A stretch of DNA of 36,985 bases from Streptomyces sp. MBT65 (GTDB lineage: Bacteria > Actinomycetota > Actinomycetes > Streptomycetales > Streptomycetaceae), in the NCBI RefSeq assembly GCF_016612545.1, contig NZ_JAENRY010000050.1, forward strand, positions 1 through 36,985, given 5' to 3'. This document shows positions 8,133-17,670 of this stretch, piece by piece. The notes beneath the pieces were generated by a model. That model worked only from the letters and a program-made list of their open reading frames with translations, searched no databases and was not told where the DNA came from. Position 1 is the stretch's first letter. Each line of letters opens with the position of its first letter. Position numbers and translations under genes: made by a program.

Positions 8133-8957
8133 ATGGCGACAGCGACCACTTACGGAGCCCGCGCCCATGCCCGCGCCCAGGAGGGCACCCGGGCCGAGGC
8201 CATGCCCGTCGTCCCGGCCGCCGACTGGCCGGCCCCGCCCTGCGAGGCGGGCCACCTGGTGTGGGCCGAGACCGTCGCGGGCGGCAACTACACCCACCGC
8301 GTCCTGGCCCGCGGCACCGAACTCCGCCTGACCGACCTGCGCGGCGACGCCTGCGCCCACCTGCTCCTGTACGCGGCCGACCGCCCCTGGGAGCGGCTGA
8401 ACGTCGCCGACACGGTCAAGGTCCAGTGGAACGCCTACCTCGGCGAGGGCCAGCTCCTCCTCTCCGACCAGGGCCGCGTCCTCGCCTCCCTGGTCGCCGA
8501 CACTTCCGGCCGCCACGACGCCCTGTGCGGCACCTCCACGCTCGTCCGCAACACCGAGCGCTACGGCGACGGCACCCCGCAGTCCGACTCCCCTGCCGGA
8601 CGGGAGCTGTTCAAGCTCGCCGCCGCCAAGAACGGCCTGGAACCACGGGACCTGCCGCCCTCGCTCTCCTTCTTCCAGGGCGTCGAGGTCCGCGACGACG
8701 GCTCCCTCGACTTCACCGGCTCGACCGGCCCCGGCGGCAGCGTGACCCTGCGCGCCGAGCAGGACGTGACCGTACTGATCGCGAACGTGCCCCACCCGGC
8801 CGACCCGCGCGAGGCCTACGTCAGCACCCCGCTGGAGGTGCTCGCCTGGCGCGCCGAGGCCACCGGACCGGGCGACCCGCTGTGGGAAGCCACACCCGAA
8901 GGCCGCCGCGCCTTCCTCAACACCACGGAATTCCTTGCCGCGAGGGGGCTCATATGA
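8133..8957 (+). CDS. DUF1989 protein UAAP1, probable carboxyguanidine deiminase subunit
   Basis: A 274-residue DUF1989 protein of the urea amidolyase-associated protein 1 type. After a 50-residue leader the domain shows LRGDACAHLLLYAADRPWERLN and GRHDALCGTST (126-135). It lacks the Cys-rich CPQxxNPCNG segment found in its partner and has VPHPADPREAYVSTPLEV in its place, so the two subunits are not interchangeable. Characterised UAAP1/UAAP2 pairs form carboxyguanidine deiminase (CgdAB), which converts carboxyguanidine to allophanate with release of ammonia. GGAGG lies nine bases before ATG 8133. Its stop overlaps the next start as ATGA. The exact subunit letter is not assigned here. Confidence 0.88.
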   Translation: MATATTYGARAHARAQEGTRAEAMPVVPAADWPAPPCEAGHLVWAETVAGGNYTHRVLARGTELRLTDLRGDACAHLLLYAADRPWERLNVADTVKVQWNAYLGEGQLLLSDQGRVLASLVADTSGRHDALCGTSTLVRNTERYGDGTPQSDSPAGRELFKLAAAKNGLEPRDLPPSLSFFQGVEVRDDGSLDFTGSTGPGGSVTLRAEQDVTVLIANVPHPADPREAYVSTPLEVLAWRAEATGPGDPLWEATPEGRRAFLNTTEFLAARGLI

Positions 8958-9586
8958 AGACCGCGACCGTCCCGGCCCGCGCCGCCTGGTCCACCGTCGT
9001 CCGCACCGGCGAGACCCTCACCATCACCGACCTGCACGGCAACCAGGCTGTCGACTTCCTCGTCTACGACGCCCACGACACGTCGGTCCGCTACAGCGCC
9101 CCCGACACCATCCACGCCCAGGGCAACCTCTTCCTCACCACCGGCAGCGTGCTCATGTCCAACGAGCACACCCCGCTGATGACCGTCACCGCCGACGAGG
9201 TCGGCCGACACGACACCGTCGGCGGCGCCTGCTCCAAGGAGTCCAACACCCTGCGCTACGGCCATCACACCTGGTCGCAGCACGCGTGCGTGGACAACTT
9301 CCTCGCCGAGGGCGCCAAGTACGGCCTGGGCAAAAGGGACTTGGTCTCCAACATCAACTGGTACATGAACGTGCCGGTCGAGAAGGACGGCACCCTCGGC
9401 ATCGTCGACGGCCTCTCCGCCCCGGGCCTGAAACTGACCCTGCGCGCCGAACGCGACGTCCTGGTCCTGGTCTCCAACTGCCCCCAGATCAACAACCCTT
9501 GCAACGGCTTCGAGCCGACGGCCGTGGAGATGACGATCACCGAAGCGACCGTTGAAGAGGGCGCCGCCCAAGGGGATGCCGCATGA
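8954..9586 (+). CDS. DUF1989 protein UAAP2, probable carboxyguanidine deiminase subunit
   Basis: A 210-residue DUF1989 protein. It retains the motifs GRHDTVGGACS (from residue 84) and NCPQINNPCNGFEPTAV with Cys176 and Cys183, which are likely metal-binding or catalytic positions of the family. It pairs with UAAP1 to make the heteromeric carboxyguanidine deiminase. It starts at ATG 8954 with GAGGGGG upstream, inside the UAAP1 stop, and ends in an ATGA overlap with the carboxylase. A single translationally coupled unit therefore supplies both deiminase subunits and the carboxylase. Confidence 0.88.
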   Translation: MKTATVPARAAWSTVVRTGETLTITDLHGNQAVDFLVYDAHDTSVRYSAPDTIHAQGNLFLTTGSVLMSNEHTPLMTVTADEVGRHDTVGGACSKESNTLRYGHHTWSQHACVDNFLAEGAKYGLGKRDLVSNINWYMNVPVEKDGTLGIVDGLSAPGLKLTLRAERDVLVLVSNCPQINNPCNGFEPTAVEMTITEATVEEGAAQGDAA

Positions 9587-12500
9587 CCTTCGACACGCTG
9601 CTGATCGCCAACCGGGGCGAGATCGCCGTCCGCGTCATCCGCACCGCCCGTGAACTCGGCCTGCGCACGGTCGCCGTGTACTCCGACGCCGACCGCTCGG
9701 CCCCCCACGTACGGCTCGCCGACGAGGCGGTACGGCTCGGCCCGGCACCGGCCAAAGAGTCCTACCTGGACGCCGACCTGGTGCTCAAGGCGGCCAAGGA
9801 CACCGGCGCGGGAGCGATCCACCCCGGTTACGGCTTCCTCTCCGAGGACGCGGCCTTCGCCCGCCGCTGCGAGGACGCCGGCATCGTCTTCGTCGGCCCG
9901 ACGCCCGCCCAACTCGAGCTGTTCGGCGCCAAACACACCGCACGGGCGGCGGCCGAGGCGGCGAACGTCCAACTGGCGCCCGGCACAGGCCTGTTGGCGG
10001 ACCTGGACGAGGCACTCACCCAGGCAGCCCTGATCGGCTACCCCGTCATGCTCAAGGCGACCGGCGGAGGCGGCGGTATCGGCATGTCGGCATGTCGCTC
10101 AGCCGATGAACTGACCGAATCCTGGGAGCGCGTGCAACGCGTGGCCGCCGCCTCCTTCTCCTCCGCAGGCGTCTTCCTGGAACGCCTCGTCGAGCACGCC
10201 CGCCATGTCGAGGTACAGGTCTTCGGCGACGGCGAGGGCAGGGTCGTCACCTTCGGCGACCGCGACTGCTCCCTCCAACGCCGTAACCAGAAGGTGGTGG
10301 AGGAGGCCCCGGCACCGGGCCTTCCCGACGCTATCCGCGCCCAACTGGCCTCTTCCGCGCGCGACTTGTGCGCCTCGGTCGGCTACCGTTCCGCCGGAAC
10401 CGTCGAGTTCGTCTACGACGCCGCCCGCGAGGAGGCCTACTTCCTGGAGGTCAACACCCGTCTCCAGGTGGAACATCCGGTCACCGAGGAGATCTACGGC
10501 GTCGACCTGGTCGCCTGGATGCTGCGCCTGGCCCGCGGCGAGCGGGACGTGGTGCAGGACCCCGGCGCCCCGCGCGGCCACGCCGTCGAGGCCCGCGTCT
10601 ACGCCGAGGACCCGTCCCGCGAACACCGGCCCAGCGCGGGCCTGTTGACCCGGGTCGAGTTCCCGCAGGGCGTGCGCGTCGACGGCTGGGTGGAGACGGG
10701 CACCGAGGTGACGACGTCGTACGACCCGATGCTCGCGAAGGTCATCGCCTACGGCCCGGACCGCGCCCAGGCGCTGCGCCGGCTCGACGACGCGCTGGCC
10801 CGCACCCGGGTGGACGGCATCGAGACCAACCTGGGCCTGGTCCGGGCGGCGCTCGCGGAGCCGGACTTCCGTACGGCCACCCACTCCACGGCGACCCTCG
10901 CCGGCGTCACCGATCCCACTCCCCGCATCGAGATCGTCGCGGGCGGCACCCTCACCACGGTCCAGGACTGGCCAGGGCGTACCGGCTACTGGCAGGTCGG
11001 CGTCCCCCCGTGCGGCCCGATGGACGACCTCTCCTTCCGCCTCGGCAACCGCGCGCTCGGCAACGAGGAGGGCACCCCCGGCCTCGAATGCACGCTCCAG
11101 GGACCGACGTTGAGGTTCACCCACGCCACCACCGTGTGCGTGACGGGCGCCCCGGCACCGGTGACGGTCGACGGCACTGCGATCCCCCAGTGGGAACCGG
11201 TGACGGTACCCGCGGGCGCGGTCCTGGAGATCGGCACCCCGGCTCAACACGGCCTGCGCACCTACGTGTTGTTCGCGGGCGGCCTGGACGTGCCCGCCTT
11301 CCTCGGCAGCGCGAGCACCTTCACCCTGGGCCGCTTCGGCGGCCACGGCGGCCGGGCGCTGCGCACGGGTGACGTCCTGCACGGCGGCACGGTCGCCGAG
11401 GGCACCCCGGTGCCACCCGTCGACCGTCCGACCTTCGACGCCGTATGGGACGTGGCGGCGGTCGAAGGCCCGCACGCGGCACCGGAGTTCTTCACCGAGG
11501 ACGACATCCACGACTTCTACGCGGCCGACTGGAAGGTCCACTTCAACTCGGCGCGCACGGGCGTGCGTCTGGTCGGCCCGAAGCCCCGCTGGGCCCGCAC
11601 CGACGGCGGCGAGGCGGGTCTGCACCCGTCCAACATCCACGACACCCCGTACTCGGTCGGCGCCGTCGACTACACGGGCGACATGCCGGTACTTCTCGGC
11701 CCCGACGGTCCGTCCCTCGGCGGATTCGTCTGCCCGGCGACGGTCATCAGCCAAGAGCGCTGGAAACTGGGCCAGTTCAGGCCCGGCGACACCGTGCGCT
11801 TCGTCCCGGTGAACGTCGACGGCTCGCCCCGCCCCGACATCGTGGACGGCGGAATCCTGGCCCGGGACGGAGACGTCACCTTCCGGCGCAGCGGCGACGA
11901 CAACCTCCTCATCGAATTCGGCCCCATGCAACTGGACTTGGCGCAGCGCATGCGGGTCCACGCCCTGATGGAGGCGATCACGGAGGCCGACTTCGAGGGC
12001 GTCACGGACCTCACCCCCGGCATCCGCTCCCTCCAGATCCAGACGGACCCGAGCCGTCTCCCCCAATCTCAACTCCTCGCCGCCGTAAGGGAGATAGCGG
12101 AGAGCCTCCCGCCCACCGACCAACTGATCGTCCCCTCCCGCACGGTCCACCTCCCCCTCTCCTGGGACGACCCGGCCACCCGCGAGGCCATCGCCCGCTA
12201 CATGGCCGGCGTCCGCGACGACGCCCCCTGGTGCCCCTGGAACATCGAGTTCATCCGCCGCGTCAACGGCCTGGACTCGGTCGAGGACGTCTACGGCACG
12301 GTCTTCGACGCCGAATACCTCGTACTGGGCCTGGGAGACGTCTACTTGGGCGCCCCGGTGGCGACCCCGCTGGACCCGCGCCACCGCCTGGTCACCACCA
12401 AGTACAACCCGGCCCGCACCTGGACCGCCGAGAACTCGGTCGGCATCGGCGGGGCGTACCTGTGCATCTACGGCATGGAGGGCCCCGGCGGCTACCAGTT

Positions 12501-13092
12501 CGTGGGCCGTACGACCCAGGTGTGGTCGGGCTGGCAGCAGCGCGGCGCGTTCGAACCGGGCTCCCCGTGGCTGCTGCGCTTCTTCGACCGCATCAAGTGG
12601 TACCCGGTGGAGGCGGACGAACTCCTGGAACTCCGGGCCGACATCACCTCCGGCCGCTTCGTCCCGCGTATCGAGGAGGGCACGTTCTCGCTCGCCGAGT
12701 ACGAGGCGTTCCTCGCCGAACACGCCGATTCCATCGCGGAGTTCAGGTCCCGCCAGCAGACCGCGTTCGGCGCGGAACGCGATGCCTGGGAGGCGGCGGG
12801 CGAGTTCACCCGGGCGGAGGCGGCAGCGGCCCCGGCGCCACCGCAGGCCGAGGTGACGGTCCCGGCGGGCGGCCGCCTGGTGGAGGCCGAATTCGCGGCG
12901 TCCGTCTGGCAGTTGAACGTGGAAGCCGGCGACGAGGTCACCGTCGGCCAACCCCTCCTGGCCCTGGAGGCGATGAAGATGGAGTCCAGGGTGCACGCCC
13001 CGATGGCGGGCGTGGTGACAGAGATCCTGGCCCGACCCGGCGACCAGGTGGAAGCGGGAACGGCGTTGCTGATCCTCGCCCCGGCAAGCTGA
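9583..13092 (+). CDS. Biotin-dependent urea/guanidine carboxylase
   Basis: A 1169-residue single-chain carboxylase. The biotin carboxylase part (about 1-445) has the ATP-grasp loop KATGGGGGIGM (about 157) and EVNTRLQVEHPVTEE (about 289). The carboxyltransferase part has a KipA/AHS2-like half (about 447-730) and a KipI/AHS1-like half (about 765-985). The C-terminal biotinyl domain carries EAMKM with biotinylated Lys1132. It uses ATP and bicarbonate to carboxylate urea or guanidine. In the carboxyltransferase the motif GAVDYTGDMPV has Asp696. From memory, the position corresponding to Asn1330 of the yeast urea carboxylase is Asp in guanidine-specific enzymes, and this motif fits that place. Together with the DUF1989 pair this favours guanidine. 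Confidence 0.93.
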   Translation: MTFDTLLIANRGEIAVRVIRTARELGLRTVAVYSDADRSAPHVRLADEAVRLGPAPAKESYLDADLVLKAAKDTGAGAIHPGYGFLSEDAAFARRCEDAGIVFVGPTPAQLELFGAKHTARAAAEAANVQLAPGTGLLADLDEALTQAALIGYPVMLKATGGGGGIGMSACRSADELTESWERVQRVAAASFSSAGVFLERLVEHARHVEVQVFGDGEGRVVTFGDRDCSLQRRNQKVVEEAPAPGLPDAIRAQLASSARDLCASVGYRSAGTVEFVYDAAREEAYFLEVNTRLQVEHPVTEEIYGVDLVAWMLRLARGERDVVQDPGAPRGHAVEARVYAEDPSREHRPSAGLLTRVEFPQGVRVDGWVETGTEVTTSYDPMLAKVIAYGPDRAQALRRLDDALARTRVDGIETNLGLVRAALAEPDFRTATHSTATLAGVTDPTPRIEIVAGGTLTTVQDWPGRTGYWQVGVPPCGPMDDLSFRLGNRALGNEEGTPGLECTLQGPTLRFTHATTVCVTGAPAPVTVDGTAIPQWEPVTVPAGAVLEIGTPAQHGLRTYVLFAGGLDVPAFLGSASTFTLGRFGGHGGRALRTGDVLHGGTVAEGTPVPPVDRPTFDAVWDVAAVEGPHAAPEFFTEDDIHDFYAADWKVHFNSARTGVRLVGPKPRWARTDGGEAGLHPSNIHDTPYSVGAVDYTGDMPVLLGPDGPSLGGFVCPATVISQERWKLGQFRPGDTVRFVPVNVDGSPRPDIVDGGILARDGDVTFRRSGDDNLLIEFGPMQLDLAQRMRVHALMEAITEADFEGVTDLTPGIRSLQIQTDPSRLPQSQLLAAVREIAESLPPTDQLIVPSRTVHLPLSWDDPATREAIARYMAGVRDDAPWCPWNIEFIRRVNGLDSVEDVYGTVFDAEYLVLGLGDVYLGAPVATPLDPRHRLVTTKYNPARTWTAENSVGIGGAYLCIYGMEGPGGYQFVGRTTQVWSGWQQRGAFEPGSPWLLRFFDRIKWYPVEADELLELRADITSGRFVPRIEEGTFSLAEYEAFLAEHADSIAEFRSRQQTAFGAERDAWEAAGEFTRAEAAAAPAPPQAEVTVPAGGRLVEAEFAASVWQLNVEAGDEVTVGQPLLALEAMKMESRVHAPMAGVVTEILARPGDQVEAGTALLILAPAS

Positions 13093-13112
13093 ACCGCAAG
13101 GAGCAAGAAGAG

Positions 13113-14765
13113 ATGTCGAGCATCGTGTCCCGAGTCCGCGCCGCCTACGCCCGCGTCGAGGCGGTGGACCGCCCCGAGATCTGGATCGACCTGCGCCCGC
13201 AGGCAGAGGTCGAGCAGGAGGCGCGGGCACTGGACGAGCGCGTGCGGGCAGGCGAGCAACTCCCGCTCGCGGGCCGCCTGTTCGCGGCGAAGGGCAACAT
13301 AGACGTCCACGGCCTCCCGACGACGGCGGGCTGCCCGTCGTACGCCTACGCACCGGAGAGCGACGCCCCGGTGGTGGCCCGTCTCCGCGCGGCCGGCGCG
13401 CTCGTGCTCGGCACGACGAACCTCGACCAGTTCGCCACGGGCCTGGTGGGCACCCGCTCCCCCTACGGCGCGGTGCGCAACGCCCATGACCCGGCGCGGA
13501 TCAGCGGCGGCTCCAGCGCCGGTTCGGCCGTCGCCGTGGCCCTGGGCATCGTCGACTTCGCGCTCGGCACCGACACGGCGGGCTCGGGCCGGGTGCCCGC
13601 CGCCTTCAACGGCATCGTCGGCCTCAAGCCCACCAAGGGCCTGGTGCCCACGGAGGGCGTGGTTCCGGCCTGCGCGTCGATCGACTGCGTGACGGTCTTC
13701 GCCCGCACTCTCCCGGAGGCGGAGCAGGCCCTGTCCTTCATGGCCGCTCCGCCGGACCGGGACCTCCCGCCCCTCCCCCAGCGCGCACCGGGCCCGTGGC
13801 GCGTCGCGGTGGCGGCACGGGACGACCTGGGCGAGTTGGACGAGGGCTGGGCGGAGGCGTACGAGGCGGCGGTGGAGCAGCTCAGGGGCGCGGGCGCCGA
13901 GATCCGCACCCTGGACCTCACCCCCTTCACCGAGGCGGCGGCGATGCTCTACCAGGGGGCGTTCGTGGCCGAGCGCTACGCGGCGGTGGGGAACTTTGTC
14001 GACAAGGCGATCGCAGACGGCGCGTCGGACCTGGACCCCACAGTCACCGACATCATCACCCGAGCCCGGGACATCCCGGCCCACCAGCTCTACACCGACC
14101 AGGCCCGCCTGACCGCACTCCGAACCCACGCCCTCTCCGAACTGGCCGACGCGGACGCCCTGTTGCTCCCGACCACCCCGGGCCACCCCACCCTGGCCGA
14201 GGTGGCGGCGGACCCCCTGGGCGCGAACGCCCGCCTGGGCCGCTTCACCAACTCGACCAACCTCTTCGACCTGGCAGCGGTGGCCGTCCCCTCGGGCCAG
14301 GTGAACGGACTCCCCTTCGGCGTGATGCTGATCGGCCCGGCATACACGGACGACCGCCTGGCACGGATCGCCCGCGAGCTGGAACCGACGCTCCAACTGG
14401 CGGTAGTGGGCGCCCACTTGACGGGCCAGCCTCTGAACCCCCAACTACTGTCCCTGGGCGCCCGTTTGGACCGCACGACGACAACGGCCCCGGTGTACCG
14501 CCTGCACGCCTTGGCAACAACTCCGCCCAAGCCGGGCTTGGTTCACGTGGGCGAGGGCGGAGCGGCCATAGAGACAGAGGTCTGGCGCCTACCGGCCGAG
14601 GGCTTGGGCCGCTTGCTGGCGGCCCTGCCGCGCCCGATGACGCTGGGGAGCGTGGAGTTGTCGGACGGCACGAGGGTCCCGGGCTTCCTCTGCGAGCCGG
14701 GTGCGCTGTCCAACGCAGAGGACATCACCGGGTACGGCGCCTGGCGGGCGTACCTGGACCGGTAG
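13113..14765 (+). CDS. atzF: Allophanate hydrolase
   Basis: A 550-residue amidase-signature enzyme that hydrolyses allophanate to ammonia and CO2, the last step of the pathway. The catalytic Lys is in AAKGNIDV (about residue 60), the cis-Ser in ISGGSSAGS (about 131) and the nucleophilic Ser in DTAGSGRVP (about 157). A separate C-terminal domain (about 430-550, from VYRLHALATTPPKPGL) is the one that in full-length enzymes decarboxylates N-carboxycarbamate, so this is the complete two-domain form. I took ATG 13113, 20 bases after the carboxylase stop, with AAGGAG upstream. It is the last gene of the operon. Confidence 0.93.
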   Translation: MSSIVSRVRAAYARVEAVDRPEIWIDLRPQAEVEQEARALDERVRAGEQLPLAGRLFAAKGNIDVHGLPTTAGCPSYAYAPESDAPVVARLRAAGALVLGTTNLDQFATGLVGTRSPYGAVRNAHDPARISGGSSAGSAVAVALGIVDFALGTDTAGSGRVPAAFNGIVGLKPTKGLVPTEGVVPACASIDCVTVFARTLPEAEQALSFMAAPPDRDLPPLPQRAPGPWRVAVAARDDLGELDEGWAEAYEAAVEQLRGAGAEIRTLDLTPFTEAAAMLYQGAFVAERYAAVGNFVDKAIADGASDLDPTVTDIITRARDIPAHQLYTDQARLTALRTHALSELADADALLLPTTPGHPTLAEVAADPLGANARLGRFTNSTNLFDLAAVAVPSGQVNGLPFGVMLIGPAYTDDRLARIARELEPTLQLAVVGAHLTGQPLNPQLLSLGARLDRTTTTAPVYRLHALATTPPKPGLVHVGEGGAAIETEVWRLPAEGLGRLLAALPRPMTLGSVELSDGTRVPGFLCEPGALSNAEDITGYGAWRAYLDR

Positions 14766-14770
14766 TTCTC

Positions 14771-14835
14771 AGGGGCGCGGGGCTGTGTCGATATGCGGCT
14801 CCGCCGCGTGGGCGCACCCAGCCACAACGCCCCGC
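14771..14835. repeat. Streptomyces dispersed-repeat-like hairpin between convergent genes
   Basis: AGGGGCGCGGGGCTGTGTCG, an inner hairpin GCGGC-TCC-GCCGC (14795-14807), and a closing GCCCCGC (14829-14835) that pairs with GCGGGGC (14777-14783). The sequence resembles a short element I recall as common after Streptomyces genes. It sits between the convergent allophanate hydrolase and helicase genes and could stop transcription from both sides. Confidence 0.6.
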
Positions 14836-14840
14836 ACCGG

Positions 14841-17660
14841 TCACCCCACCGACGAATACGCCACAACCCCCCGCAGCAACAACTCAACCGCCTTACGCGC
14901 GTTCTTCGCCACGGTGGAAGACGCCTCCCCACCAGAAACAGGCGCCGCCGCCGAGATCTGCCCCAGCACGTCAATCACCTGCTTGCACCACCGAACAAAG
15001 TCCCCCGCGGGCATCTCGACCTCGCGAAGCACCTCGTCCAGCCCCTTCCCACTGGCCCACATGTACGCGGCCCAGGCAAACCCGAGATCAGGCTCCCGCT
15101 GCCCGACCCCCTCGGTCTGAGTGATCCGGAAATCCTCCTCAAGGGCATCGAGCCGCCCCCAGATCCGCACCATCTCCCCGAGCGCGGCCTTGGCCGCACC
15201 CGACGGCACCTTGGGCACCGTCGCATCGTCACTGGCCCGCGCCTCGAACACCAACGCCGAGACGCACGCGGCGAGTTCGGCAGGAGCAAGCCCCTCCCAG
15301 ACACCCTCCCGCAGACACTCACTGGCCAGCAGATCGAGCTCGCCGTACAGCCGGGCCAGCCGCTTGCCGTCCTCGGTGACCTCGTCGCCCCGCAGATAAC
15401 CGAGTTCGGTCAGCAGCGCGACGATACGGTCGAAGGTCCGGGCGATCGTGTTCGTCCGCCCCTCGATCCGCCGCTCCAGCTGCGTGGTGTCCCGCTGCAA
15501 CCGGTGATACCGCTCGGCCCAACGCGCGTGATCCTCACGGTCGTTGCACCCATGACACGGATGCGCGCGGATCGCCGTACGCAACTGTGCGATCTCGCGG
15601 TCGTCGGCGGCCTGTGAGCGCTGCTTGCGGGCCCGCTCCGGCGGGATGTGCCCGGCCTTGGTGCGCAGCGCGGAGGCCAGGTCCCGACGGGACTGCGGGG
15701 AACGGGCGTTGAAGGTCTTCGGGATCCGCATCCGGTCCAAGGCCTCGACGGGGACGGGGAAGTCCATCGACGCGAGCCGCTTGACCTGCCGCTCGACGGT
15801 CAGGACCAGCGGCCGCGGCCCGTCGTGCTGCTCGAAGCCGCGATGGCCGTTGGACCGCCCGGCGGGCAGTCCCGGCTCCAACACCAGCGCCAGGCCTGCG
15901 TACTTGCCGGTCGGGACGTGGATGATGTCTCCCGGCTTGAGCTTCTCCAACGCCACGGCCGCCTCCGCCCGGCGCTGTGCCACGCCCTGCCGGGCCAGCT
16001 CGGTCTCGCGGTCCTTGAGCTCGCGGCGCAGCCGCATGTAGTCGTCGAAGTCGCCCAGGTGGCAGGTCATGGAGTCCTTGTAGCCCTCCAGGCCCTCCTC
16101 GTTGCGCTGCACCTGCTTCGAGATCCCGACGACCGACCGGTCCGCCTGGAACTGCGCGAAGGACGTCTCCAGCAGCTCCCGCGAGCGGTGCCGCCCGAAC
16201 TGGTCGACGAGGTTGACCGCCATGTTGTACGACGGCTTGAAGCTGGAGCGCAGCGGATAGGTGCGGGTGCCGGCCAGTCCCGCGAGGTGCTCGGGACTGA
16301 TCCCGCGCTGCCACAGCACGACGGCATGACCCTCGACGTCGATGCCGCGGCGGCCTGCCCGACCGGTCAGCTGGGTGTACTCGCCGGGGGTGATGTCGGC
16401 GTGCTGCTCGCCGTTCCACTTGACGAGCTTCTCCAACACCACCGAGCGCGCGGGCATGTTGATGCCGAGCGCCAGGGTCTCGGTGGCGAACACGGCCTTG
16501 ACGAGCCCGCGCAGGAACAGCTCCTCCACGACCTCCTTGAACGTCGGCAGCATGCCCGCGTGGTGGGCCGCGATGCCGCGCTCCAGGCCTTCCAGCCACT
16601 CGTAGTACCCGAGGACATGCAGGTCCTCGTCCGGAATGGACGCCGTGCGCTCCTCGACGAGCGCGCGCACCTTCTCCCGCGCCTCGTCGTCGTTGAGCCG
16701 CAGCCCGGCGTACAGACACTGCTGTACGGCGGCCTCGCAGGCGGCGCGGCTGAAGATGAACGTGATGGCGGGCAGCAGGTCCTCGTTGTCCAGCCGCTCG
16801 ATGACCTCGGGGCGGCCCGGGGTCCACACCCGCGAACGCGATCTGCGCTCCCGCTCCCGGTCGGCCTCGCGCATGGCACGGCCACGCTTGCGGTCCTGGT
16901 ACGACGGGCGCTGCGCCTCCATGCGGGCCAGGCGCGTGAGGTCGGGGTTGACGGCCTTCTTGCTGCCCTCGCCCTCCTCGAACAGGTCGTACATCCGCCG
17001 CCCGGCGAGCACGTGCTGGAACAGCGGCACGGGCCGGTGCTCGGAGACGATCACCTCGGTGTGGCCGCGGACGGTGTCGAGCCAGTCGCCGAACTCCTCC
17101 GCGTTCGACACCGTCGCCGACAGCGAGACCAGGGTCACCGACTCGGGGAGGTGGATGATCACCTCTTCCCATACGGCTCCGCGGAAGCGGTCGGAGAGGT
17201 AGTGCACCTCGTCCATGACCACGTAGCCGAGACCGAGGAGGGTCTGGGAACCGGCGTACAGCATGTTGCGCAGCACTTCGGTGGTCATGACGACCACCGG
17301 TGCCTCGGAGTTGACGCTGTTGTCGCCGGTGAGCAGGCCGACCTTGTCCGCGCCGTAACGGCGGCACAGGTCGGCGTACTTCTGGTTCGACAGCGCCTTG
17401 ATCGGGGTGGTGTAGAAGCACTTCTTGCCCTGCTGGAGGGCGAGGTGGACGGCGAACTCGCCGACGATCGTCTTGCCGGAGCCGGTGGGCGCCGCGACCA
17501 GCACGCCCTTCCCCGCTTCGAGCGCCTTACAGGCCTCGATCTGGAAGGGGTCGAGACCGAAGTCGTACATCTCGCGGAAGTCCGCGAGCGCGGTGGCCTG
17601 CTCGGCTGCCCGCAGGCGGGCTGCCGCGTACCGCTCGGCCGGGGAGAGGTCCTCTGTCAT
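14841..17660 (-). CDS. Ski2/Mtr4-type DEAD/DEAH-box helicase
   Basis: A 939-residue superfamily 2 helicase. Walker A APTGSGKT (57-64), DEVH box (150-153) and SAT (181-183) lie in the first RecA domain. The second contains the ALGINMPARSVV and QLTGRAGRRGID motifs. The C-terminal 180 residues match the DSHCT region of Mtr4/Ski2-like helicases, which unwind RNA in eukaryotes. The bacterial actinomycete relatives are poorly characterised. I chose ATG 17660 (MTEDLSPAERY). An upstream in-frame extension of 23 residues would reach toward the terminator at 17735 and looks unlike coding sequence. There is no good Shine-Dalgarno. A RecA-NDp-type promoter ends ten bases before the ATG, so the leader would be only a few bases. 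Confidence 0.9.
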   Translation of the reverse strand: MTEDLSPAERYAAARLRAAEQATALADFREMYDFGLDPFQIEACKALEAGKGVLVAAPTGSGKTIVGEFAVHLALQQGKKCFYTTPIKALSNQKYADLCRRYGADKVGLLTGDNSVNSEAPVVVMTTEVLRNMLYAGSQTLLGLGYVVMDEVHYLSDRFRGAVWEEVIIHLPESVTLVSLSATVSNAEEFGDWLDTVRGHTEVIVSEHRPVPLFQHVLAGRRMYDLFEEGEGSKKAVNPDLTRLARMEAQRPSYQDRKRGRAMREADRERERRSRSRVWTPGRPEVIERLDNEDLLPAITFIFSRAACEAAVQQCLYAGLRLNDDEAREKVRALVEERTASIPDEDLHVLGYYEWLEGLERGIAAHHAGMLPTFKEVVEELFLRGLVKAVFATETLALGINMPARSVVLEKLVKWNGEQHADITPGEYTQLTGRAGRRGIDVEGHAVVLWQRGISPEHLAGLAGTRTYPLRSSFKPSYNMAVNLVDQFGRHRSRELLETSFAQFQADRSVVGISKQVQRNEEGLEGYKDSMTCHLGDFDDYMRLRRELKDRETELARQGVAQRRAEAAVALEKLKPGDIIHVPTGKYAGLALVLEPGLPAGRSNGHRGFEQHDGPRPLVLTVERQVKRLASMDFPVPVEALDRMRIPKTFNARSPQSRRDLASALRTKAGHIPPERARKQRSQAADDREIAQLRTAIRAHPCHGCNDREDHARWAERYHRLQRDTTQLERRIEGRTNTIARTFDRIVALLTELGYLRGDEVTEDGKRLARLYGELDLLASECLREGVWEGLAPAELAACVSALVFEARASDDATVPKVPSGAAKAALGEMVRIWGRLDALEEDFRITQTEGVGQREPDLGFAWAAYMWASGKGLDEVLREVEMPAGDFVRWCKQVIDVLGQISAAAPVSGGEASSTVAKNARKAVELLLRGVVAYSSVG

Positions 17661-17670
17661 CGTGCTTTCG

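Noticed and set aside
7947..8795. N-terminal extension of the TetR gene across the UAAP1 gene
   Set aside because: The frame is merely open. ATG 7946 has a ribosome site and gives normal TetR length; the extension would cover the operator and the divergent gene.
10099..13353. A long open frame of more than 1000 codons on the strand opposite the carboxylase gene
   Set aside because: It is antisense to a clear carboxylase, its protein is Arg/Ala/Gly-rich without any motif, and such shadows are expected in high-GC codon use.
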